A stretch of 64,000 bases of DNA, from positions 95,151 to 159,150 of the forward strand of contig JBBDWK010000032.1 of assembly GCA_040902885.1 (NCBI GenBank), given 5' to 3'. Within the stretch, counting starts at the first letter, position 1. Every line of letters starts with the position of its first letter. Positions 42,523-51,120 of this stretch are shown here, in pieces. A model generated the notes under the pieces. That model did no database searches. It saw only the letters and a list, made by a program, of their open reading frames with translations, and was not told the DNA's origin. This DNA comes from JBBDWK01 sp040902885. Its GTDB lineage: Bacteria > Acidobacteriota > Terriglobia > Bryobacterales > Bryobacteraceae. The position numbers were made by a program, and so were the translations under genes.

Positions 42523-43548
42523 CTATGGTTCCTTCACGACGACCACCACGCGCCCTAGAGCGCCGCGGCGAACGCAGTCGAAAGCTTGGTTGATGTTGTC
42601 GATCGAAAAGCGTGCGGCTACGAGGGGTTTCACGATGCCCGCCTCCACCAGGCGGATCGAGTCGACCATGTCCTGGCGCGTTCCGTTGCGCGAGCCGACG
42701 ATCTCGAGTTCCTTTTGGGCGATCTCGATCGTGTCCAATCGCGGGTCCTGCGGCTCCTCGCCGATCGCCACGATGCGTCCACATCGCATCACGCAGTCGG
42801 CGCTGAAGCGCATGCTCTGCGAAGTGCCCACGCAGTTGAACACGCATGTCATGCCACCGGTACCCGAGAAATCTTTTATCGTAACGACGGCCCCCGGATC
42901 GGATGCATCCACCACCAATTTGGCGCCGAAATCCAGGGCTATGCCGAGCTTCGCCGGAGAGAGGTCCGCGGCGACGACCCGAACGCCTGAAGCGGCAAGA
43001 AGCTGGATCAGGATCTGGCCTACACCGCCTGCTCCTACCACCAACGCCGATTCGCCCATGGCGGATCCGGCGCGTCGCGTAGCGTGAACAGCGGTCACGA
43101 CAGCATCGGCCATGAGTCCCCCGGCATCGAACGGCACGCAATCGGGCAGCCGGTAGAGGTTCTTCCCGGGCGCCTTGAAATACTCGGCGAAGGCGCCTTG
43201 GTAGGCGAGGACGCCGATGATTCCGCGGAGTTCGGCGCACTGCTGCTGGCGGCCTGTGCGACAGTAATAGCAGTGCTCGCAGGCGACGAAAAGGTGTGGC
43301 ACGACCCGGTCCCCCGGGCGCACGCTGGTAACGTTCCTGCCGCACTCCGCCACCACTCCAGCCGGCTCGTGTCCGAGCACGTGCGGCAAATCGGGGACGT
43401 AACCGTGCCCCGCAAGCATATGCAGATCCGTGCCGCAGATGCCGCTGGTCCGCGTTTCAACGAGGACTTCGTCGGGCCCGATCTTTGGCTTCGGGAGATC
43501 TTCGAGGATCAGTGGCGCCTGCACGGCGCGCATTACGGCGGCCTTCAC
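42523..43548 (-). CDS. Zinc-dependent alcohol dehydrogenase (MDR family)
   Basis: A 341-residue medium-chain dehydrogenase. Catalytic zinc ligands are Cys38 (SGICGTDLH) and His60-Glu61 (LGHEPAG); structural zinc is bound by Cys90, Cys93, Cys96 and Cys104 (CEHCYYCRTGRQQQC). ALVVGAGGVGQILIQLLAAS is the NAD-binding loop. GTG 43548 is chosen since MKAAVMRAVQAP matches the family start; ATG 43533 is an alternative. It heads the five-gene operon running to the MFS transporter and is divergent from the DUF1549/1553 gene, with an operator-like site between. Confidence 0.9.
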   Translation of the reverse strand: MKAAVMRAVQAPLILEDLPKPKIGPDEVLVETRTSGICGTDLHMLAGHGYVPDLPHVLGHEPAGVVAECGRNVTSVRPGDRVVPHLFVACEHCYYCRTGRQQQCAELRGIIGVLAYQGAFAEYFKAPGKNLYRLPDCVPFDAGGLMADAVVTAVHATRRAGSAMGESALVVGAGGVGQILIQLLAASGVRVVAADLSPAKLGIALDFGAKLVVDASDPGAVVTIKDFSGTGGMTCVFNCVGTSQSMRFSADCVMRCGRIVAIGEEPQDPRLDTIEIAQKELEIVGSRNGTRQDMVDSIRLVEAGIVKPLVAARFSIDNINQAFDCVRRGALGRVVVVVKEP

Positions 43549-43593
43549 AATGAGTCCGATTGTACTCACTCGTCTCGAGGCGGTCAAGACCCA

Positions 43594-43608
43594 AGTTAAA
43601 CGATAAAC
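43594..43608 (-). promoter_or_regulatory. Candidate LacI-family operator (site 2)
   Basis: Read on the minus strand it is GTTTATCGTTTAACT. It lies between the alcohol dehydrogenase start and the plus-strand promoter, so it could serve both directions; it ends eight bases before the plus-strand -35. Confidence 0.6.
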
Positions 43609-43616
43609 ATAAACAG

Positions 43617-43645
43617 TTGACCACGATGCTGATTTCTTTCATAAT
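43617..43645 (+). promoter_or_regulatory. Promoter of the second DUF1549/1553 operon
   Basis: TTGACC (43617-43622), 17 bp, CATAAT (43640-43645); start point about 15 bases before the GTG/ATG start pair at 43664/43667. Confidence 0.6.
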
Positions 43646-43663
43646 CGTCTCAGCGGTACTCGA

Positions 43664-46159
43664 GTGATGAGGAAACTTTCGATCCTGATCGTGTTGTTGG
43701 CTGTTCCTGCATGGGCGGACGACAGCGCGGCTCGAACCATTCTTGAAAAGCGCTGCCTTGCGTGCCACGGTGAAGCCCGCATGTCCGGGCTGGATCTGCG
43801 GAAGCGCGAAGCAGTGCTGACCGGCGGCAAGCGCGGCTCCGCTCTCACGCCGGGCGATCCCGCCAAAAGCCTCCTCTTCCGTGTTGTCTCGGGATCCGGC
43901 GATCTCAAGATGCCTCCCGGCAAGGAGACTCTCTCTCGAGACGAAGTGGAAACTCTTCGCACTTGGATTCTCGAAGGAGCGCAATGGCCCGGGGACGCTT
44001 CCATTCAGGCGGCTGAACCCTCCTGGTGGTCGTTTAAGAAGCTGAAAAGGCCGCCCATCCCCGAGGCGCCCGCCGGCTCCAATCCGATTGATGCGTTCGT
44101 GCTTCCGGCGCTTCGCGCGAACCATCTCACCGCAGCTCCGCCGGCCGATCGCCACACCCTGATCCGCCGCGCTTACTTCGATCTCATCGGACTGCCGCCC
44201 GAGCCCGAACGCGTGGAGAAGTTCGTCAACGATTCGTCGCCCGATGCCTGGCCCAAGTTGATTGACGAACTGCTGGCGTCGCCGCGCTATGGAGAGCGCT
44301 GGGGACGGCACTGGCTCGACGTGGTGCGATACGCAGACAGCGGCGGCTATGAAACCGACATCTACTTCCGGAACGCGTGGCGGTACCGGGACTATGTGAT
44401 TCAGTCGTTCAACGACGACAAGCCTTACGACCGCTTTGTGCAGGAGCAGATCGCCGGAGACGAGATCTGGCCTAATAATCTGGACCTCGATGGCACGTAC
44501 ACGCTCGACCCCAAGAAGGTGCAGAGCCTGCAGGCCCGCATAGGCACGGGCATGTTCACGATCGGTCCCGAAGTGCATGAATCGAACATGGACGCGACGA
44601 AGCTTCAGTATGAGAAGGTGACGGATTACGTGGACACTCTCGGGGCGGCGTTCCTGGGAGTTACCACAGGCTGCGCCCGCTGTCACGACCACAAGTTCGA
44701 CCCCATCACGCAGCGCGACTATTTTCGCTTGGCCGCCATCTTTGCCTTAAGCACCGAGACCGACATACCGGTGGTCCATGGCATGTCCATTCGCGATCAC
44801 GGACAGAACTACCCGCGTATCATCGCCGTCGACGAGTCCAAAACCGCGTTGAAGCTGTTTGACGGGAAGCTGCGAAAGCGGCTTGTGGAGGCAAGGAAAT
44901 CGCAATTCTCTCCCGAAGTACTGGCAGCCTACGAGGTCAAAGAAGAGCAGAGGACCGCCAAACAGAAGGAGCTGATCGCACCGCTGGAAGAAGCCCTTGT
45001 CTCCATCAAGCCCGACAAGGAGATGAGCGCGGAAGAAGCCGGCCAGCGGCGCAAATTGCTCGAAGACATTGGAAAAGCCGTTGCGGCGGTCCCCGAACAG
45101 GACGCGCAGAAGGTGCCGTTCGACGGTCTCATGGACATTCCCTCCGCCACCGTGCTCGGACATCGCGAGCCGGAGCTCGTTCCGGAAACGCGCCTCTATG
45201 GCCGGGGCGATTTAAGCAATAAAGGGGAGAAAGTTGGGCCTGGGCTGCCGGCGTTCCTGGGAGGCGGGGACCTCAATTCCGACGACTGTTCCGGGCGTTG
45301 CATTCCTCTTGCGCGCAAGAAGCTGGCGCTCTGGCTGACCCAGGCCGATCATCCGCTCACCGCGCGGGTGATGGTAAACCGGATCTGGCACTGGCACTTC
45401 GGCCGTGGCATAGTCGCGTCGCCCAACGATTTTGGGCGTCAGGGCCTGGCGCCTGCAATGCCGGAGCTGCTCGATTGGCTGGCCTCGGAGTTCGTTTCCC
45501 GGGGCTGGAGCATCAAGGCCATGCACCGGCTGATCATGCTTTCCGATACCTATCGGCGGACGAGCCGATTCCAGAATGAGCACAATCAGCGCGTCGATCC
45601 CGACAACCGGTTCCACTGGCGGATGAACCGGCGGCGTCTGGAAGGTGAAGCGCTCTGGGACGCGATGCATTCAGTGGCCGGAACTTTAAACTTGAAGGCA
45701 GGAGGACGCCCGGTTGTGCCGCCGCTGGCCGAGGACGAGAGGAGCAGCCTCGGCGCGGCCTGGCAATGGCCGGTTTCCGCCGATCCTGAGCAGCACAATC
45801 GCCGCGGCGTCTATATTCTGGTGAGACGTAACTTCACGTATCCGATGTTTGAAGCCTTTGACAGTCCCATCAATGCAGTGAGTTGTCCGGGGCGCGATGT
45901 CTCCTCGGTGGCTCCTCAAGCGCTTTGGTTCCTGAATAACAGAGTGGCCTTCGAGCAGGCCAAGGCGTTTGCCGCGCGGCTTCGCAAGGAGCATGGCAAC
46001 GAGCCGGCGGCCTGGGTGGACGCCGCGTGGCGGCTCGCTCTCAGCCGGCCCGCTTCGGCCGAAGAGACCGAACAGGCCGTGCGTCTCATTGAGGGTCTCT
46101 CTCTTGAGAAATTTTGCCTTTCTGTATTCAACCTGAACGAGTATGCGTATGTCGACTGA
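43664..46159 (+). CDS. DUF1549/DUF1553 protein with PSCyt1 cytochrome domain
   Basis: An 831-residue exported protein (signal peptide LSILIVLLAVPAWA). An N-terminal planctomycete-type cytochrome domain has CLACHG (Cys31) and LKMPPGKETLSRDEVETLRT; DUF1549 opens PIDAFVLPALRANHLTAAPP with LIRRAYFDLIGLPPEPERVE and GCARCHDHKFDPI (near residue 337); DUF1553 includes TARVMVNRIWHWHFGRGIVA and LSDTYRRTSRF and ends LNEYAYVD. The tetrapyrrole role suggests periplasmic redox work, but no activity is known. Start GTG 43664 or ATG 43667. It overlaps the DUF1501 gene that follows and starts an operon of four genes. Confidence 0.9.
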   Translation: MMRKLSILIVLLAVPAWADDSAARTILEKRCLACHGEARMSGLDLRKREAVLTGGKRGSALTPGDPAKSLLFRVVSGSGDLKMPPGKETLSRDEVETLRTWILEGAQWPGDASIQAAEPSWWSFKKLKRPPIPEAPAGSNPIDAFVLPALRANHLTAAPPADRHTLIRRAYFDLIGLPPEPERVEKFVNDSSPDAWPKLIDELLASPRYGERWGRHWLDVVRYADSGGYETDIYFRNAWRYRDYVIQSFNDDKPYDRFVQEQIAGDEIWPNNLDLDGTYTLDPKKVQSLQARIGTGMFTIGPEVHESNMDATKLQYEKVTDYVDTLGAAFLGVTTGCARCHDHKFDPITQRDYFRLAAIFALSTETDIPVVHGMSIRDHGQNYPRIIAVDESKTALKLFDGKLRKRLVEARKSQFSPEVLAAYEVKEEQRTAKQKELIAPLEEALVSIKPDKEMSAEEAGQRRKLLEDIGKAVAAVPEQDAQKVPFDGLMDIPSATVLGHREPELVPETRLYGRGDLSNKGEKVGPGLPAFLGGGDLNSDDCSGRCIPLARKKLALWLTQADHPLTARVMVNRIWHWHFGRGIVASPNDFGRQGLAPAMPELLDWLASEFVSRGWSIKAMHRLIMLSDTYRRTSRFQNEHNQRVDPDNRFHWRMNRRRLEGEALWDAMHSVAGTLNLKAGGRPVVPPLAEDERSSLGAAWQWPVSADPEQHNRRGVYILVRRNFTYPMFEAFDSPINAVSCPGRDVSSVAPQALWFLNNRVAFEQAKAFAARLRKEHGNEPAAWVDAAWRLALSRPASAEETEQAVRLIEGLSLEKFCLSVFNLNEYAYVD

Positions 46160-47564
46160 CGGCTGCAACCGGCGCTATCCAGCTCACTCGCGCCGCGAAT
46201 TTCTGATGCGATCGGCCCTCGGGCTGGGCGCCATTCCGCTTGCTCATTTGCAAGCGGCTTCGAATCCCCTCGCTCCGAAGCAGTCGCATACTCCTGCAAA
46301 AGCCCGCAACATGATCCTGCTGTTCATGCAGGGTGGTCCGAGCCATGTCGACACCTTCGATCCAAAACCCGCCCTTAGCAAGTACGACGGCCAACCGCTG
46401 CCTCCCAGCTTTCTTGCCGACGGACTCAATTTGCAGTTCATCAAGGTGAGTGAATCCAAGTTGATGGGATCTCGGCGGGCTTTCCGCAAGCACGGGGCTT
46501 CGGGTCTGGAAATTTCGGACCTCTTTCAGCATCTCGGCGCTCATGCCGATGACATGGCTGTGGTCCGCTCCTGCTACCACGATGCCTTCATCCACGGACC
46601 GGCGCTGAACCTCATGTACAACGGCTCGATCCGGGTGGGATTTCCAAGCATAGGCTCCTGGGTGCTGTACGGCCTCGGAAGCGAGTGCGACAACCTGCCG
46701 GCATTCATGGTGATGAGCGACGGCGGCATCGGAGGGCGGAGCCGCAACTCATACAGCTCTGGCTTCCTTCCGGCCATTTACCAGGGAACCCTGGTGCGAA
46801 CCGAAGGTTCGCCGTTGGTGAATCTGTCTCCGCCGAGCGGGATCACTCAAGACGACCAGCGCGCCCTGCTCGATCAAATCGAGAAATGGAATCGCCACCA
46901 CCTTGCCGGGCGGGAAGACGATTCACGCCTCGAAGCCCAGATTGCCAATTATGAGCTGGCGTTCCGGATGCAGATGGCTGCGCCGGATCTGGTGGATCTC
47001 TCGGAAGAGCCTCCGGACATTCGCTCACTGTATGGACTCGACGAGAAGCCGACGGACAAGTTCGGAGGCATGTGTCTCCTCGCCCGGCGGATGGTGGAGC
47101 GCGGTGTCCGCTTCGTACAGTTGATCAGCACGGATTGGGATGGGCATGGTGAGTGCGACAAGAACCACACGGAGAACGCCCGCAAGACGGACAAACCGAT
47201 CGCGGGGCTGATCGCGGACCTGAAGCAGCGAGGTTTGCTCGAAAGCACGCTGATCGTCTGGGTGGGCGAGTTCGGCCGGACTCCCGTCATGCAAGGTAAA
47301 GAGGGCCGCGATCACCACCCCTATGGCTTCTCCGCGTGGATGGCCGGCGGTGGTGTCCGGGGCGGAAAGGTCATCGGCGCCACGGACGACCTCGGCTTTC
47401 GCGCCGTCGAGGACAAGATTCACGTTCACGATATCCATGCGACGATCCTTGCTCTCCTCGGTCTGGATCACCTGAAGCTCACCTACTTTTTTCAAGGTCG
47501 TGATTTTCGTCTGACGGATGTGCATGGCGAAAATAACTTCGCGTCGCGTCTATTGAAGGCTTGA
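46149..47564 (+). CDS. DUF1501 family Tat-exported protein
   Basis: A 471-residue DUF1501 protein with a Tat leader (SRREFLMRSALGLGAIPLAH). Family segments: NMILLFMQGGPSHVDTFDPK, YHDAFIHGPALNLMYNGSIR, ERGVRFVQLISTDWDGHGEC, VWVGEFGRTPVMQGKEGRDH and AVEDKIHVHDIHATILALLG. The histidines and aspartates sit where alkaline phosphatase-like enzymes bind metals. ATG 46149 or 46143, both inside the end of the DUF1549/1553 gene. The truncated copy at 24.6 kb is nearly this C-terminus. Its stop overlaps the cyclase start. Confidence 0.9.
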   Translation: MSTDGCNRRYPAHSRREFLMRSALGLGAIPLAHLQAASNPLAPKQSHTPAKARNMILLFMQGGPSHVDTFDPKPALSKYDGQPLPPSFLADGLNLQFIKVSESKLMGSRRAFRKHGASGLEISDLFQHLGAHADDMAVVRSCYHDAFIHGPALNLMYNGSIRVGFPSIGSWVLYGLGSECDNLPAFMVMSDGGIGGRSRNSYSSGFLPAIYQGTLVRTEGSPLVNLSPPSGITQDDQRALLDQIEKWNRHHLAGREDDSRLEAQIANYELAFRMQMAAPDLVDLSEEPPDIRSLYGLDEKPTDKFGGMCLLARRMVERGVRFVQLISTDWDGHGECDKNHTENARKTDKPIAGLIADLKQRGLLESTLIVWVGEFGRTPVMQGKEGRDHHPYGFSAWMAGGGVRGGKVIGATDDLGFRAVEDKIHVHDIHATILALLGLDHLKLTYFFQGRDFRLTDVHGENNFASRLLKA

Positions 47565-48532
47565 CGATGATCCGGTTCCTGCTTCCCTTCGCCTTCCTTG
47601 CGGCAGCCCTGGTATCGGCGCCGCACGCAAAGGTCGCGCCCGCTCAAATCGGGCAGTGGATGCAATCGCTCTCGAACTGGGGGCGATGGGGCAAAGAGGA
47701 TGAGTTAGGCGCGCTGAACCTGATCACCGTGGAGAAGCGGCGCCAGGCCGCGGCGCTGGTCCGCGACGGTGTCTCCATCTCGCTCGCGCACGAGGCGATC
47801 AAGGTCAGGGCCGACGACTCGCCTCCTTTCGAGCATCGCATGGTCGAGCACGGACGGCAGCCCAACGCCCAGGGCGCATCCGACATTTTTTCCATTCAGT
47901 ATCACGGCTTCACCGTCACCCACCTGGACGCGCTTTGCCACATCTTTCACAAGGGGAGAATGTACAACGGTTACTCCCAGACTGAAGTATCTTCGAGCGG
48001 GGCGGCGAAGCTCTCCGCTCACCGCATGCGTGACGGCATCTTCACTCGCGCGGTCTTGATAGACGTGCCACGTTTGCTTCGGCAGAAGTATCTCGCAGGG
48101 AGCCGGGCCATCACTGTGGAAGACCTTGAGGCGTGGGAGAAAGAGGCGGGCGTCAAAGTGTCGTCAGGCGATGCGATTCTGATACGCACCGGACGCTGGG
48201 CGCGCCGCGCGGACAGAGGGACATGGGACATCATGAAGGATTCCGCGGGCCTTCACGCGTCTTGCCTGCCCTGGCTGAAGAAGCGTGACGTAGCGATTGT
48301 CGGCAGCGACCTGGCTACTGACGTGATGCCCTCGGGCGTCGAGGGTATCCTTCTCCCGGTTCACCAGGTTCTGGTGGTTGCCATGGGAGTTCCTATCCTG
48401 GATAATCTCGATCTTGAGCGCGTCGGCACGGAATGCGCTTCACGCCGCAGGTGGGAGTTCTTGTTAACCGCGGCGCCTTTGTCCGTGGAGGGATCGACTG
48501 GCTCTCCCATCAACCCGATATCGACCTTCTAA
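47561..48532 (+). CDS. Exported cyclase/kynurenine-formamidase-like hydrolase
   Basis: A 323-residue protein of the cyclase family (PF04199) with a signal peptide (FLLPFAFLAAALVSAPHA). The metal motif is HGFTVTHLDALCHIF (His115, His121, Asp123, His127 by position), followed by RAVLIDVPRL and GDAILIRTGRWARR. Relatives hydrolyse cyclic amides, lactones or formamides with Zn or Mn. It overlaps the DUF1501 stop by four bases and is followed 46 bp later by an MFS gene, so it probably makes the acid that the transporter takes up. Confidence 0.88.
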   Translation: MTMIRFLLPFAFLAAALVSAPHAKVAPAQIGQWMQSLSNWGRWGKEDELGALNLITVEKRRQAAALVRDGVSISLAHEAIKVRADDSPPFEHRMVEHGRQPNAQGASDIFSIQYHGFTVTHLDALCHIFHKGRMYNGYSQTEVSSSGAAKLSAHRMRDGIFTRAVLIDVPRLLRQKYLAGSRAITVEDLEAWEKEAGVKVSSGDAILIRTGRWARRADRGTWDIMKDSAGLHASCLPWLKKRDVAIVGSDLATDVMPSGVEGILLPVHQVLVVAMGVPILDNLDLERVGTECASRRRWEFLLTAAPLSVEGSTGSPINPISTF

Positions 48533-48578
48533 CGCGGACCTCCGGACGCCCCGCCTCCGCTGGCTTATCTGCTCCGCT

Positions 48579-49811
48579 TTGCTCGCCGTAACCACCCATG
48601 CGTTCTTCACGCGGATGGGCATGAGCGTCGCGGTGAAACCCATCCAATCCGAGTTTGGGCTGAGCAACCTGGAAGTCGGCTGGGTGCTCAGCGCGTTCAT
48701 CCTCGGCTACGGCGTCGTTCAACTGCCCGTCGGAGTTCTTACGGATCGAATGGGCCCGCATCGTTTGCTGGCCCTCTCCTTGTTTCTTTGGTCTGCCCTC
48801 CATGGCCTCACTGCGCTGGCACAACAACTTTCGTGGCCTCCCTACTGGTCCGTTCTTCAGGCTTTGATGGTAGTTCGCTTCGTGATGGGAGTTGCACAGG
48901 CTACGGTGCTGCCCTGCGCAAACAAGACCATCGCCCGATGGATGGCGCCCGACGAGCGCGCATCGGCGAACGCTCTCTCCATGATGGGCCTTGGAATCGG
49001 CGGCGGGATCACGCCGCCTCTTACGGTGGCGCTCATTGTCCTTTATGGGTGGCAAGCTCCGTTTCTGATTGCCGCGGTCGTGGGGGTTGCTCTTTCAGCA
49101 TTCTGGCTTTGGTTTGGACGCAATACGCCGGAAGAGCATCCTCAGGTCAGCCAGGGCGAGCTCGCGCACATACGCGGCGCCCCTAAAGCCGCGGTCGCCC
49201 TCCGAACTCCCACACCGTGGCGGGCATTGCTTACCAACCGCAGCACCTGGTGTCTGGCGCTCAGCTACGGCATGGCAGGCTACCCGTCCTACGTGTTCTT
49301 CACGTGGTTCTATCTTTACCTCGTGAACGCGCGCAACGTGGACGTTCGGGCGGGCGGCTATTGGTCGGCGCTCCCGTACCTTGCCATTGCGACTATGGTG
49401 CCATTGGGAGGACGGCTCAGCGATTGGCTGAGCATACGCTGGGGCAAACGAAGAGGGAGGCTGAGCGTTGTGCTGTTTGGGGCGCTGACCGCGTCGGCCC
49501 TAATAGTTATCGGATCCCGGCTGGAGGATGCGCGCGCGGCCGTTGTGCTGCTGTCCATCGGGGCCGGATTTCATCTCTTCGCGCAAACTCCCTCGTGGGC
49601 GGCGTCAATCGATCTCGCTCCTTCTCACTCGGCCACTCTGTTCGCCATCATGAACACCATGGCTCAGGCGATTGGAGCCGCGGCCCCGGTGCTTACCCCT
49701 TTGATCGCGGAGAGGTTCGGATGGAACTCCGCACTCGACTTTGCCGCATTCATGGCTGCCATGGCGGGCGTCTTTTGGATATTCGTGCGGCCCGAAAAGC
49801 CGCTCGGCTAA
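48579..49811 (+). CDS. MFS transporter
   Basis: At least 410 residues with about 12 helices: VGWVLSAFILGYGVVQLPVG and VLTDRMGPHRLLALSLFLWS (motif A region), VRFVMGVAQATVLPCANKTI and ATLFAIMNTMAQAIGAAAPV. This is an anion:cation symporter-like major facilitator. TTG 48579 is the first conventional start; the preceding codons (RLRWLICSAL) look like the beginning of helix 1, but no ATG or GTG is found there. Last gene of the operon from 43.66 kb, convergent with the PQQ gene. Confidence 0.85.
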   Translation: MLAVTTHAFFTRMGMSVAVKPIQSEFGLSNLEVGWVLSAFILGYGVVQLPVGVLTDRMGPHRLLALSLFLWSALHGLTALAQQLSWPPYWSVLQALMVVRFVMGVAQATVLPCANKTIARWMAPDERASANALSMMGLGIGGGITPPLTVALIVLYGWQAPFLIAAVVGVALSAFWLWFGRNTPEEHPQVSQGELAHIRGAPKAAVALRTPTPWRALLTNRSTWCLALSYGMAGYPSYVFFTWFYLYLVNARNVDVRAGGYWSALPYLAIATMVPLGGRLSDWLSIRWGKRRGRLSVVLFGALTASALIVIGSRLEDARAAVVLLSIGAGFHLFAQTPSWAASIDLAPSHSATLFAIMNTMAQAIGAAAPVLTPLIAERFGWNSALDFAAFMAAMAGVFWIFVRPEKPLG

Positions 49812-49817
49812 CGGGGT

Positions 49818-51014
49818 TCAACGCAGGTCCAGCGCCCGGATGGTCTTGCGGTCGCGGAGAAAGAGACGGGTTCCAGCAAGCGTTGGCGGGGTCCAGGCCT
49901 TGTTCTCCATAACCTGCGCTTTCGATATCACTTCGAGCCCTTTCGGCGATACCCTCGCGAGCGCCAGCACGCCATCCTCATCGAGCACAATCACCCTGTC
50001 CCAGCCTATGTGCAGCGAATTCGCCCGTGCAAACGTGCGTTCGCGCCATAGAAACTCGCCAGTGTGAATATTCACGCAAGCGAAGAACGACGGCCCGAAG
50101 TCGCCGTTACTGCCGTACAGGTAATCGCCGATCCGGACGACGTTGCTGTGATGGATGCGCTTCCTCTTGTGGGCCCAAACCTCCTCGGCGGAGAATGTGT
50201 CGCCGCTTCCGCGAATCCGGATGACGCGGCTCCCGCCGTCGTAGGCGGAGCTCACAAAGAGCAAATTCCCTTCTCCCCAGACTGGAGTGACCGCTGTATG
50301 GTCTCCAATCGTATCGTGAGGATGGCTCCAGAGCAGGTCGCCGTTGCCGGGGTTCAGTCCCGCGACTACCTTATTCATCAGGCAGACGAGATGCGTCTGG
50401 CCGTCCACCGGAATCAAGATCGGAGCGGCGTGCGAATTCGAATAGTCCTGCCGCTTCCACCGCACTTTCCCGTCGCGCTGCGCCAGAGCGACAACCGCAT
50501 GACCCGGACCTCCTACGGTAACGATGACGGAGTCCCGGTAGGCGATCGGGCTCGACGAATAACCGCGAGCCATCACCGTACCGCCGAATTCTTTAATCAG
50601 GTTGCGCTTCCAGATCAACTTTCCGGCGCGGTTGAGGCAGTGCAGCTTTCCGGTCACCCCGATTGTGTAGAGGCGGCCGCCTGAAAGAAGCGGCGTTGCA
50701 TGAGGCCCCGGCCCCACGTCCATGTTCATGCCTTCCAGAAAGGGCGCGTCGTACGCGAACTCCCAGAGCGTTTTTCCGGTCTTCGCCTGCAGCGCGATGA
50801 CGACCTCTTCGCCGCCCCGGCGGTACATCGTGTAAAGCCGGTCCCCGTCGACAAGAATACTGGAGTGTCCAAATCCAAGCGGGCGATTCCAAAGCACCTT
50901 GGGTCCCGAGGCCGGCCACTCTCCTGCGAGCCCCGGTGTTTCAATGGAGAAGTTGCGTTGCGGCCCTCCCCACTGCGGCCAAGCGGGCTGCGCCGACGCG
51001 GCAGGAATCGGCAA
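49818..51014 (-). CDS. Exported PQQ-like beta-propeller protein
   Basis: A 398-residue repeat protein: AWPQWGGPQRNFSIETPGLA, KVLWNRPLGFGHSSILVDGD, LQAKTGKTLWEFAYDAPFLE, LNRAGKLIWKRNLIKEFGGT and LNPGNGDLLWSHPHDTIGDH give the regular W-docking blades of a BamB/PQQ-type propeller. Residues needed for PQQ-dependent catalysis are not evident, so it may only bind ligands. The start is uncertain: TTG 51014 is the first usual start codon, yet codons upstream (IATLSALVSLLPIPAASA) form a secretion-like hydrophobic stretch. The promoter carries operator site 3. Confidence 0.82.
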   Translation of the reverse strand: MPIPAASAQPAWPQWGGPQRNFSIETPGLAGEWPASGPKVLWNRPLGFGHSSILVDGDRLYTMYRRGGEEVVIALQAKTGKTLWEFAYDAPFLEGMNMDVGPGPHATPLLSGGRLYTIGVTGKLHCLNRAGKLIWKRNLIKEFGGTVMARGYSSSPIAYRDSVIVTVGGPGHAVVALAQRDGKVRWKRQDYSNSHAAPILIPVDGQTHLVCLMNKVVAGLNPGNGDLLWSHPHDTIGDHTAVTPVWGEGNLLFVSSAYDGGSRVIRIRGSGDTFSAEEVWAHKRKRIHHSNVVRIGDYLYGSNGDFGPSFFACVNIHTGEFLWRERTFARANSLHIGWDRVIVLDEDGVLALARVSPKGLEVISKAQVMENKAWTPPTLAGTRLFLRDRKTIRALDLR

Positions 51015-51053
51015 TAAAGATACAAGCGCCGAAAGAGTCGCAATTTGCCAAAA

Positions 51054-51068
51054 GTTTAGCGTTTAAGC
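51054..51068 (-). promoter_or_regulatory. Candidate LacI-family operator (site 3)
   Basis: GTTTAGCGTTTAAGC on the plus strand; directly abuts the -10 of the PQQ-protein promoter on its downstream side, a repressor position like that of site 1. Confidence 0.6.
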
Positions 51069-51098
51069 AGTATATCGGCTCCACGCGAAATGCGTCAA
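51069..51098 (-). promoter_or_regulatory. Promoter of the PQQ-propeller gene
   Basis: Minus strand TTGACG (51098-51093), 18 bp, TATACT (51074-51069), followed at once by operator site 3. Confidence 0.6.
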
Positions 51099-51120
51099 GC
51101 AGGACGCTTAATTTCGCTGT

